From Bacillus sp. AFS015802 (GTDB lineage: Bacteria; Bacillota; Bacilli; Bacillales; Bacillaceae_B), in NCBI RefSeq assembly GCF_002561455.1, contig NZ_NTUP01000066.1, positions 409,245-473,244 on the forward strand: 64,000 nucleotides of DNA, read 5' to 3'. The notes under the pieces are model-generated. The model was given only the letters and a program-made list of their open reading frames with translations. It made no database searches and had not been told where the DNA came from. A program made the translations under genes and the position numbers. Shown here piece by piece: positions 41,832-49,258 of this stretch (within the stretch, counting starts at the first letter, position 1; every line of letters starts with the position of its first letter).

Positions 41832-42071
41832 AAAAGCGGAGGCGGCTTGCTCAGGCCCGACAAGCATAAGACGAGTCATCCGGAAAGGCGTCCTTTGCCT
41901 TTTTGGATGAATTGGCTTATGACCTCGAGGGACTAGCCGCCGGAGCTGGACAAATAGAAAAGCGGAAGGGGCTAGCCCTGAGGCGACAAGCATAAGGCGA
42001 ACTAACCGGAAAGGCGCTTCTTGCCTTTTTGGTTCGTTTGACTTATGACCTCGAGGGACTAGCCCCTCCAG
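41832..42071. repeat. Two tandem copies of a ~115-bp structured intergenic element
   Basis: Copy 1 is 41832-41950 and copy 2 is 41958-42071. Both begin AAAAGCGGA, share GACAAGCATAAG, CCGGAAAGGCG, TTGCCTTTTTGG and CTTATGACCTCGAGGGACTAGC, and fold back on themselves. Outer arms differ but stay paired (GGCGGCT/AGCCGCC in copy 1, GGGGCTAG/CTAGCCCC in copy 2), as do the inner arms TCATCC/GGATGA and AACC/GGTT. The class is, as I recall, widespread in Bacillaceae intergenic regions; I do not know a name for it. Confidence 0.8.
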
Positions 42072-42089
42072 GTAATCTACTATACTAAG

Positions 42090-42127
42090 AAAAAAGAAGT
42101 GGGGGTCCCAGGATTCCCACTTCTTTA
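42090..42127 (+). terminator. Terminator of the PTS IIB-IIC operon
   Basis: AAGAAGTGGG, a 12-nt loop and CCCACTTCTT, then TAATAG; A-rich on the left. It lies after the tandem element. Confidence 0.7.
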
Positions 42128-42148
42128 ATAGGTAAGGAGTGATGGGAA

Positions 42149-42439
42149 ATGACAGAAACTGTTGTGCCGAAGAGAATCGGTTTTAGAAGTGTGTTTGTAT
42201 TATTAATCTCTGTATCTATTGGACTATTACTACTTTCAAAGCCATTGATGAGTACAGGGCTCGCCAAGGAATGGAGTGTGTTTTTGGCTACGGGCATTTC
42301 GGCTTCAATCGGACTTTCGTTCATTTTATTAAAAATCGAAGGGCCTGTGGAAGATGCTTCTATTAAAAAGAAGCGGATGCTGCTGGCAGTGGTTGTTAGT
42401 TTCGTCATCAGTTTTATTTTGGCCTTTGTTGCTAGATAA
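42149..42439 (+). CDS. Small membrane protein cotranscribed with the GH4 gene
   Basis: A 96-residue protein with three hydrophobic segments (VFVLLISVSIGLLLLSKPLM; WSVFLATGISASIGLSFILL; MLLAVVVSFVISFILAFVA). I do not recognise a family. AAGGAGTGATGGGAA precedes the ATG. The GH4 phospho-glycosidase starts 17 nt after its stop, so it is the first gene of a two-gene unit. A helper role in transport is possible but unsupported. Confidence 0.6.
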   Translation: MTETVVPKRIGFRSVFVLLISVSIGLLLLSKPLMSTGLAKEWSVFLATGISASIGLSFILLKIEGPVEDASIKKKRMLLAVVVSFVISFILAFVAR

Positions 42440-42456
42440 GAGGGGGACAATTCTTT

Positions 42457-43794
42457 ATGAAAAACGGAATCAAGATCGTCACGATTGGCGGAGGTTCGAG
42501 CTATACCCCAGAGTTTGTTGAAGGGTTGATCAAGCGATATGACGAGCTTCCGGTGAGTGAGCTGTGGCTTGTGGACATTGAAAAGGGAAGAGAGAAGCTT
42601 GAAATCGTCGGGAATTTGGCGAAGAGAATGGTAGAAAAAGCCGGCGTTCCGATGGAGGTCCATCTGACACTGGACCGGAAAGAAGCATTGAGAGGTGCTG
42701 ACTTTGTTACCACCCAGATGCGTGTCGGTCAGCTGAAAGCCCGGATTCTGGACGAGCGTCTTCCGATCAAGTACGGGATGATCGGTCAGGAAACGAATGG
42801 AGCAGGCGGACTCTTTAAGGGTATGAGGACAATTCCCGTTCTTTTAGAGATCTCAGATGAAATGCAGGAGCTTTGTCCCGAGGCCTGGCTGATCAATTTT
42901 ACCAATCCTGCAGGCATGGTGACGGAGGCATTGCTGAGATATGGATCACACCCGAAGGTTGTCGGTGTTTGCAATCTTCCCATCAACACGAGGATGACGC
43001 TCGCGAAACTTCTCGGTGTAGAGGTTGAACGGTTGCACATCGACTTTGCCGGACTCAATCATATGGTTTATGGATTGGACGTACTGGTGGATGGGGGATC
43101 TGTGATGGAAGAAGTACTCGACATTATGAGCGATCCCGGGAGGCAGGTCAGTATGAGGAATATTGCGCCCCTCCCGTGGGAGCCTGAATTCATCAGAAGC
43201 CTTGGGGTCATTCCTTGTCCCTATCACCGTTATTTCTATAAAACGAGTGATATTTTGGAAAAGCAATTAGGTGAATTCCAGACGGGTACGACTCGTGCCG
43301 AGGTCGTTCAGCAATTGGAAAATGAGCTGTTTGAATTGTATAAAGATGACAATTTAGCCGTTAAACCTCCGCAGCTTGAAGAGCGGGGTGGAGCTTATTA
43401 CAGTGATGCGGCGTGCAATCTGATTTCATCCATTTATAACGATCGCGGGGATATCCAGACATTGAACGTACGTAATGATGGGGCAATCAACGATCTGCCA
43501 AGGGAATCTGCCGTGGAAGTGAACTGTGTCGTGACAAAAGCCGGCCCGAAGCCGATCGCCGTTGGGGAACTGCCCGTTTCTGTGAATGGACTTGTGCAAC
43601 AGATTAAATCCTTTGAGCGTGTGGCTGCAGAAGCATCCGTCACGGGATCGTATGAGAAGGCATTGCTTGCCATGACAATCAATCCACTGGTGACGAGTGA
43701 CGTGAAGGCGAAACAGCTTCTGGATGAAATGATTGAGGTACATAAAGAGTATCTGCCTCAGTTTGGTGAGCGGGTGGCACCTAACGAGAGGTGA
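42457..43794 (+). CDS. GH4-family 6-phospho-beta-glycosidase
   Basis: A 445-residue NAD+- and metal-dependent glycosidase. The nucleotide-binding motif is VTIGGGSSYTPEFVEGLI (~8-25). The Mn2+ ligands are Cys172 (GVCNLPIN) and His202 (AGLNHM), both in place. NFTNPAGMVTEAL (residues ~147-159) is the substrate-phosphate block. Family 4 enzymes use an oxidation-elimination mechanism; this one aligns with the LicH/CelF 6-phospho-beta-glucosidase group. It would hydrolyse the phospho-disaccharide made by the PTS upstream, or a different sugar from that handled by the DUF871 protein. The operon begins with a small membrane protein. Confidence 0.92.
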   Translation: MKNGIKIVTIGGGSSYTPEFVEGLIKRYDELPVSELWLVDIEKGREKLEIVGNLAKRMVEKAGVPMEVHLTLDRKEALRGADFVTTQMRVGQLKARILDERLPIKYGMIGQETNGAGGLFKGMRTIPVLLEISDEMQELCPEAWLINFTNPAGMVTEALLRYGSHPKVVGVCNLPINTRMTLAKLLGVEVERLHIDFAGLNHMVYGLDVLVDGGSVMEEVLDIMSDPGRQVSMRNIAPLPWEPEFIRSLGVIPCPYHRYFYKTSDILEKQLGEFQTGTTRAEVVQQLENELFELYKDDNLAVKPPQLEERGGAYYSDAACNLISSIYNDRGDIQTLNVRNDGAINDLPRESAVEVNCVVTKAGPKPIAVGELPVSVNGLVQQIKSFERVAAEASVTGSYEKALLAMTINPLVTSDVKAKQLLDEMIEVHKEYLPQFGERVAPNER

Positions 43795-44005
43795 GAAGGG
43801 CGATTTGATCCGTCTTGTTTTGAGGTGCTTTTTAGCAATCCGAAATGGCAGTTGTGGCAGCATCCATACTGGTATATGAAAAAGTGTAGCTCTGCAGTAG
43901 TTTGGCGAGTTTATTTATTTGGAGAATACCTTATGTGAATACGTGTGTTTATCGTAATCTTAGACGTTTTTTCCAATATATATAGTTGAACCGGTAAGAG
44001 GAAAA

Positions 44006-44190
44006 TAAGCGGAATTTTTCCGGTTATATTTAGAATCCTCGGTATTTTTGTGTATATAAGCGGAGTTTTTCCGCTTAAGTTTAGAAAAATAACCCATTTC
44101 TTGTATTTTTCGAGTAGATAGGCGGAATATTTCCGTCTATTTCAGCCTTTTTTAGTCGTAATGCCTCATTAAGCGGAATTTTTCCGTCTA
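44006..44190. repeat. Array of four TAAGCGGA-N5-TCCGCTTA palindromes at 51/62/51-bp steps
   Basis: Twenty-one-base palindromes start at 44006, 44057, 44119 and 44170. The copy at 44057 is perfect except at its centre; the others carry one to three changes (e.g. TCCGTCTA). Steps of 51, 62 and 51 bp approximate 5, 6 and 5 helical turns, so all would face the same side of the DNA. The 43795-44329 gap holds nothing else I can recognise. Confidence 0.8.
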
Positions 44191-44329
44191 TGTATTAACT
44201 CATTCACTTAACGTGATCTCCCATCCGATAAGTAGGACCCCTCTTGACCTAGATGCAGGCATCCCCAGATATATTTAAAACCTCTGCACATCTTTCCAGT
44301 GGACGAGCATACCTTGATAGAAAGAAACC

Positions 44330-45277
44330 ATGTCCAGAAAGGGTGCCCCGTCCATGATTCCGATGAAAACAAAGGCTGCGGCCTCTCTATATGCCACGAT
44401 GTCGATCAGCTTTTGGGGGATTTCCTTCGTGTCGACGAAAGCGGTACTTGATACCCTTGATCCATATACGCTCCTCGTGCTGCGGTTTGCGATCGGAGCT
44501 CTGTTTCTGCTCATGCTGCTATTATTAAAAGGATACAGGCTCACGATCCCTTTAACGTATATCCCTCACTTAATCATACTTGGCGTTCTCGGCGTTTTCA
44601 TACACCAGGTCATCCAGGCCACGGCCCTCCTGACCATCGATGCATCCTCGGCAGGGTGGATGATCTCATTTTCTCCTGTGTTCACCGTCATCCTCTCCAT
44701 GCTTTTTCTCCATGAAAAAATGACTCTCCCAAAAGCGCTGGGCATGATCATCGCGATTACGGGTGTGCTGATGGTGACGGCAGGGGGGAGCGGGAAGTCG
44801 ATCGGATTTGCGGTCAATATCGGGTATATCCTGATGATTCTCAGTACATTGAACTGGGCGGTCTACTCGGTGCTTCTGAAAAAGCTTCGCATCGAGCTGC
44901 CATCCCTCGTCATCACCTTTTACATGAGTCTGCTCGGATTCAGCTTAACCATCCCGTTTCTCATTCGAAACCGTGGATGGGAGGGCATTTCACAACTATC
45001 AAATGCAGAGTGGGCCCACTTGATCTTCCTCGGTGTGTTCGTTTCGGGGATCGCCTACTGGTACTGGGCGAAAGCGTTGGAGGTATTGGATGCGTCCAAG
45101 GTGTCGATGTTTCTCTATCTGGAGCCTGTCACAACTCTTATTGCGGCCATTCTTCTCCTGAATGAGAAAATTTTTCTCATAAGCCTACTGGGTGGAGTCA
45201 TAATTATAATAGGAGTTGTCATTGTCAATGGCCAGATGATTTCTGTCCTCCATCGGCTTCTATGGAGGAAACGATAA
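44330..45277 (+). CDS. EamA/DMT-family transporter
   Basis: A 315-residue exporter with ten hydrophobic segments in two EamA repeats (SLYATMSISFWGISFVSTKAVLDTLDPYTLLVLRFAIGALFLL; second repeat from GYILMILSTLNWAVYSVLLKKL, with YWYWAKALEVLDASKVSMFLYLEPVTTLIAA). The start is uncertain: ATG 44330, 44354 and 44363 are all in frame and none has an ideal ribosome site. A cysteine-dioxygenase-like gene starts 17 nt after its stop, so the two are probably one operon, and the transporter may export an amino acid or its sulfinate. Confidence 0.83.
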   Translation: MSRKGAPSMIPMKTKAAASLYATMSISFWGISFVSTKAVLDTLDPYTLLVLRFAIGALFLLMLLLLKGYRLTIPLTYIPHLIILGVLGVFIHQVIQATALLTIDASSAGWMISFSPVFTVILSMLFLHEKMTLPKALGMIIAITGVLMVTAGGSGKSIGFAVNIGYILMILSTLNWAVYSVLLKKLRIELPSLVITFYMSLLGFSLTIPFLIRNRGWEGISQLSNAEWAHLIFLGVFVSGIAYWYWAKALEVLDASKVSMFLYLEPVTTLIAAILLLNEKIFLISLLGGVIIIIGVVIVNGQMISVLHRLLWRKR

Positions 45278-45294
45278 CATCAGGGGGGATCACG

Positions 45295-45846
45295 GTGACC
45301 TTAAAGAATCGGATAGAGGATCAGTTGGATAAATTGACCCAACCTTCAACGAAAGAATTGAAACAAGTCTTGCAGTCTCTGAACATATCTCTTGAGGATT
45401 TACAGCCTTACCTGCAGTCTCCGGAAGGCAAACCATATTATCGAAAGCTTCTTTATCAAAATGAGGCAGTGGAGCTCCTCGTGATGAATTGGTCCGATAT
45501 GGAATGTGCCCCGCACGATCACGGAAATTCAAAGGGATGGATCCAGGTGATAAATGGGACCTCCGTAAACACGATCTTTGAAGTGAAGGATCAACAGCTC
45601 CCACAGGAGATATTTCATCGAGAATATAGGGAAGGTTCTTTCTTCTTTGCCCCGAAGAAAGGGGTTCACAAGATGAAGAAGGGAAGTAAGGAGAATCTCG
45701 TGACCCTCCACCTCTATTCACCTCCGATTCAGGGGATGATGGTGTACGATTTGGAGAAGTGTGCGGCCTGTGTGGTATCGGATGAATGCGGGGCATGGTG
45801 GCCCGATCACATCAGGCAGAAGGTAAAGGAAATGCAGTTGAAATAA
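45295..45846 (+). CDS. Cysteine dioxygenase-like cupin protein
   Basis: A 183-residue cupin. The iron ligands are His74 and His76 (APHDHGNSKGW) and His125 (KGVHKM), in the spacing of type I cysteine dioxygenase; HLYSPP with the following Tyr is also conserved. The enzyme adds O2 to cysteine to give cysteine sulfinate; related thiol dioxygenases act on 3-mercaptopropionate. GTG 45295 is chosen because AGGGGGGAT lies 6 nt upstream; ATG 45262 lies inside the transporter gene. It resembles B. subtilis YubC. Co-expression with the EamA exporter suggests disposal of excess cysteine. Confidence 0.83.
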   Translation: MTLKNRIEDQLDKLTQPSTKELKQVLQSLNISLEDLQPYLQSPEGKPYYRKLLYQNEAVELLVMNWSDMECAPHDHGNSKGWIQVINGTSVNTIFEVKDQQLPQEIFHREYREGSFFFAPKKGVHKMKKGSKENLVTLHLYSPPIQGMMVYDLEKCAACVVSDECGAWWPDHIRQKVKEMQLK

Positions 45847-45847
45847 G

Positions 45848-45883
45848 AAGGAGCGCTTCTCTGTAGTGGAGAAGCGCTCCTTT
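45848..45883. terminator. Bidirectional terminator between the dioxygenase gene and yngK
   Basis: AGGAGCGCTTCTC and GAGAAGCGCTCCT pair over 13 bp around an 8-nt loop, with flanking A and T runs. Confidence 0.85.
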
Positions 45884-45888
45884 CATGA

Positions 45889-47436
45889 TCAGTGTACTCT
45901 TACTGTTTTTGCATCCTTACTTTCTACCCCTGTCGGAGAAACGGATGTCACACCATACGTGTACATTCCATCTTTCGCAGCAGAAGTATCTTCATAGATT
46001 GTCAGGTCCTCTTGGGAATACACGACATCCACAATGTTCGCCGGATTCTCGTAGTCTCCTTCTTTCACACCGTCAAAGCGGTAGATGACATACTTTCTTG
46101 CATCTGAATGCTTCTTATCATCGATGGTCAAGGTGATGCCGTCTTCCTGCTTATCCGCTTTTACCGTGTTCGGTTTCTCCGGAAGGTCATCATTGTTCCA
46201 CGGTGTTGCAGGAGTCAACGCTTTTTCCGTGTATACTTCATTACGTAATATATCAGCGTATCCAAGCGGGTTCTCAAAAATTTGTCTTAGTGAGAAATGC
46301 ATTTGTCCAAGAGCCGTTCCATTATCCCGGTTATCCATGATTTGTCCTGGCAGCTCGTTAGGATTGAACCATTCCTGGTCAAAATTGTCCCCGACCTTAT
46401 AATCGGCCATCCCGATGTATAGATTGACCGGATGCTCATAAGAATATTCGTTCACTTCCCGGCTCCACCAGTCAAGGAGAACAGAATAGTTGGCGACAGC
46501 GAGTTTCCTAGACCAATAGATTTGCGGGGTGATGTAGTCGATGCTGCCGTCCTTGATCCACTGACGGGTATCGGCATACAGGTCGTCGAAATTCGTTTGT
46601 CCGGCTTGTGTCGCACTTCCTGTAGGGTCATCGGCAATGTTTCTCCATACGCCAAAAGGGGAAATACCGAATTGGACATAGTCTTTGATTTCTTTGATTT
46701 CAGTGTTGATATCAGCGACCAGTTCATCGACGTTGTTACGTCTCCAGTCGTCGATATTGTTAAAGGCGTCTCCGTATTTCTCGTATGTATCTTGATCTGG
46801 GAAGCTTTCTCCTGCAATTTTATAAGGGTAGAAGTAATCATCCATGTGAACGGCTTCAATGTCGTATTTGTTGACTAATTCTTTTACTGTATCAATGAGG
46901 TATTGTTGCACTTCGGGAATGCCGGGGTTGAGATAATACTGTTTACCATACTTCAGGACCCATTCGGGATGAAGCTTGGCTACATTATTCTCTGCAAGTG
47001 ATTCGATGGTTTGATTGGGCATCGTGATGCGGTAAGGATTCACCCAGGCGTGGACTTCGATCCCGCGCTTATGCGATTCGCTTAACATGATGGCCAGTGG
47101 GTCATAGCCTGGGTCGGTGCCCTGCTTGTCCCCGGTGATGTACTGGGACCACGGAGCGAGTTCAGAGGGATACAAGGCATCAGCGGTCGGTTTGACTTGA
47201 TAGATCACCGTATTGAAGTTTAATTGTTTTAATTCATCCAGGGTGCTGATCACCCAGTCCGTGAATTCCTGCTGATCCATTCCGGCTGCCATGTCGATAT
47301 TCGCCACGGTGGCAATCCATGCAGCCCGCATTTCTTGCTTTGGAGCACTTGTCTCTGCCGCGTTAGCTTTCCCGGTAAAAGGAAGAGCCAGTGAGAACAT
47401 CATCACGGCGATGATCATGTACTTTACTGCTTTCAT
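45889..47436 (-). CDS. yngK: Secreted GHL10/DUF187-family glycosidase-like protein, YngK-like
   Basis: A 515-residue exported protein. The signal peptide is residues 1-27 (KAVKYMIIAVMMFSLALPFTGKANA, cut after ANA). A TIM-barrel of the glycosyl-hydrolase-like GHL10 family follows (~35-400: RAAWIATVANIDM, NFNTVIYQVKPTADALYPSELAPWS, RGIEVHAWVNPYRI, YDIEAVHMDDYFYPY, ITPQIYWSR). A fibronectin-III-like C-terminus (~420-515) completes it. The conserved acidic pair in VHMDDYF may be catalytic. It resembles B. subtilis YngK, whose substrate is a cell-wall or other polysaccharide. The start is set by GAAGGAGAGGAG 7 nt before ATG 47436. Confidence 0.88.
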   Translation of the reverse strand: MKAVKYMIIAVMMFSLALPFTGKANAAETSAPKQEMRAAWIATVANIDMAAGMDQQEFTDWVISTLDELKQLNFNTVIYQVKPTADALYPSELAPWSQYITGDKQGTDPGYDPLAIMLSESHKRGIEVHAWVNPYRITMPNQTIESLAENNVAKLHPEWVLKYGKQYYLNPGIPEVQQYLIDTVKELVNKYDIEAVHMDDYFYPYKIAGESFPDQDTYEKYGDAFNNIDDWRRNNVDELVADINTEIKEIKDYVQFGISPFGVWRNIADDPTGSATQAGQTNFDDLYADTRQWIKDGSIDYITPQIYWSRKLAVANYSVLLDWWSREVNEYSYEHPVNLYIGMADYKVGDNFDQEWFNPNELPGQIMDNRDNGTALGQMHFSLRQIFENPLGYADILRNEVYTEKALTPATPWNNDDLPEKPNTVKADKQEDGITLTIDDKKHSDARKYVIYRFDGVKEGDYENPANIVDVVYSQEDLTIYEDTSAAKDGMYTYGVTSVSPTGVESKDAKTVRVH

Positions 47437-47707
47437 GAACAAACTCCTCTCCTTCGGTTTAAAAGAAACCGTTTTCATTTTATTGAAATAATACTTCAAA
47501 TATTCAACTGAAAATATGAAATATTATTTCTAACTCCATTATAGTGGGAGATGATCATATGGTATATAGTACCAACGAGGTAAAAAATCTGAATATTCAA
47601 TGTGTAAACGGGATGAAAGGACTAGTTGAAACGTTCTAAAATAGAGTCAAAACGGAAAGAATAATTAGTGTAAAATAGGACATAGAGAAGTGAGGGGAGT
47701 GTTCGGT

Positions 47708-48748
47708 ATGTTCAAGGATCTAACCATAGAACAATGCGATTTACATAAGTATACATTTGTGGACGTAAGATCTCCTTCTGAATACAGGGAAATGACGATT
47801 CCGGGAAGCGTGAACATCCCCGTGTTTGATGATGGGGAAAGAGCAGAAGTCGGGACGCTGTATAAGCAGGTGAGTAAGGAAGTGGCGACGGACCGGGGGC
47901 TGGAGATTTTTTCTGGGAAACTTCCTGCCTTTGTTCGTGAGTTTCGAAAGCTGGATGGAGAGATCGTCGTGTTTTGCTGGCGGGGCGGCATGCGAAGCAA
48001 AGCGGCCGCCACTTTCCTAGACCTGATGGGGATCAGGACTTCCCGGATTCTGGGCGGCGTCCGGGCCTATCGCCACTGGGTGCTGAATGAGCTGAAGGCT
48101 TTCAAAATGAAGCCTGCTTCCTTTGTATTGAACGGTGGGACAGGCAGTGGAAAGACCGCGATTTTGAAGGAGCTTCAAGGGGAAGGGTATCCAATCCTTG
48201 ATATTGAGGGCCTCGCCAACCATCGGGGCTCCATTTTTGGAGAGATCGGTCTCACAGCCCACAACCAGAAAACATTCGATTCCCTGCTCCTACAAGAACT
48301 GATGAAGCTTCAGGAATCTCCTTTTCTATTGTTTGAAGCAGAAAGTAAACGAATTGGAAAGCTCATTCTGCCTGACTTTTTAGTAGAGGAGAAGGAAAAT
48401 GCCTTTCATATCTTTATTGAGATGCCAATGAAAGAAAGGGTAAGGCATATTTTAGCCGAGTACCGGCTCCACGAGCATCATGAAGAATTTGTAGAAGCGT
48501 TTAGGTTCATCAAGCGGCGGATCCACAGTCCGATTGCGAATGAAATCGAGGATGAGCTGAAAGTGAGAAACTATGGGCGGATATTGGAGCTGTTGCTGGA
48601 ATACTATTATGATCCGAGATATTTACATATGTGGAGTCAATATCCTGAGGATCGAAGGACCACCATCAGGGTGCAATCGATTGAGGAAGCGTGTCTGAAG
48701 ATCAGGAAGCTTCTTCCTGAAAAAAGCACCTTACTTCCTACACAGTAA
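47708..48748 (+). CDS. mnmH: tRNA 2-selenouridine (geranyl-2-thiouridine) synthase MnmH
   Basis: A 346-residue protein: a rhodanese domain (~5-125; FVDVRSPSEYREMTIPGSVNIPVFDD) with active Cys90 (VVFCWRGGMRS), then a P-loop domain (GGTGSGKT at 143-150; LDIEGLANHRGSIFG). MnmH/YbbB converts 2-thiouridine at the tRNA wobble position to 2-selenouridine via a geranylated intermediate. No selD is in the window. ATG 47708 has GAGGGGAG 8 nt upstream. It is monocistronic and ends before a perfect GGACGGACC hairpin. Confidence 0.93.
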   Translation: MFKDLTIEQCDLHKYTFVDVRSPSEYREMTIPGSVNIPVFDDGERAEVGTLYKQVSKEVATDRGLEIFSGKLPAFVREFRKLDGEIVVFCWRGGMRSKAAATFLDLMGIRTSRILGGVRAYRHWVLNELKAFKMKPASFVLNGGTGSGKTAILKELQGEGYPILDIEGLANHRGSIFGEIGLTAHNQKTFDSLLLQELMKLQESPFLLFEAESKRIGKLILPDFLVEEKENAFHIFIEMPMKERVRHILAEYRLHEHHEEFVEAFRFIKRRIHSPIANEIEDELKVRNYGRILELLLEYYYDPRYLHMWSQYPEDRRTTIRVQSIEEACLKIRKLLPEKSTLLPTQ

Positions 48749-48770
48749 AACCTGCCGTTTATGATGAAGC

Positions 48771-48810
48771 GAGGGACGGACCTCCGGATTTTCCGGAGGT
48801 CCGTCCCTCT
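48771..48810. repeat. GGGACGGACC-core hairpin (copy 8, perfect)
   Basis: GAGGGACGGACCTCCGGA and TCCGGAGGTCCGTCCCTC pair perfectly over 18 bp with a 3-4 nt loop, 22 nt after the mnmH stop. A lone half-copy (AGAGGTCCGTCCCTCC) lies at 48893-48908. Confidence 0.92.
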
Positions 48811-48962
48811 TCCAATTGGTTTGAAATGCTCAATAGGGGGGAATAGAAGAAGAGCTCAGCTTATGAAAGGTCGCTCAATCTCCCTTTATAATTAGAGGTC
48901 CGTCCCTCCAAATCCACGGGGGATTTTTTGTGTGCAAAAAAAATTTTTTAATGATGGTTTTG

Positions 48963-49184
48963 CATGAAAATTCATGTAGGATTTTGATGAAATTTAGTTA
49001 GGAACACGAATTATTGTAAGCGATTTCTTTGTGTTTGTATCAAGGTTTTAAAGATTCAGAATATTAAGTTAAAAGTGTCGTTTATAAATCAAGCTTCTTA
49101 CTGTTTATTACATATATATTTGGAAAAAAGGAGGTTTATTTATTAACTTAATTTTTCGTTTTTTCTAAATTTCATGATATACTA
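48963..49184 (+). promoter_or_regulatory. AT-rich leader/promoter region of glutamate synthase
   Basis: The 450 bp before the large-subunit gene hold no ORF. A short palindrome CATGAA-AA-TTCATG lies at 48963-48976, and a -10-like TATACT about 80 nt before the start codon. No divergent gltC is present, unlike in B. subtilis, and I could not place a TnrA or GltC box with confidence. Confidence 0.35.
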
Positions 49185-49258
49185 ACGAAAATTAAGAAAA
49201 TTTAATCATTCGGTTAATTATTCAAAAAATATACAAGTTTAGCAGAGGAGGACATTGG

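Noticed and set aside
43426..43863. 145-codon minus-strand frame opposite the GH4 gene
   Set aside because: Shadow of the GH4 coding sequence with no independent support.
49125..49150. AAAAAAGGAGGTTT ribosome-like site upstream of the glutamate synthase gene, suggesting a leader peptide
   Set aside because: No start codon follows at a usable distance in any frame before stops; treated as chance.
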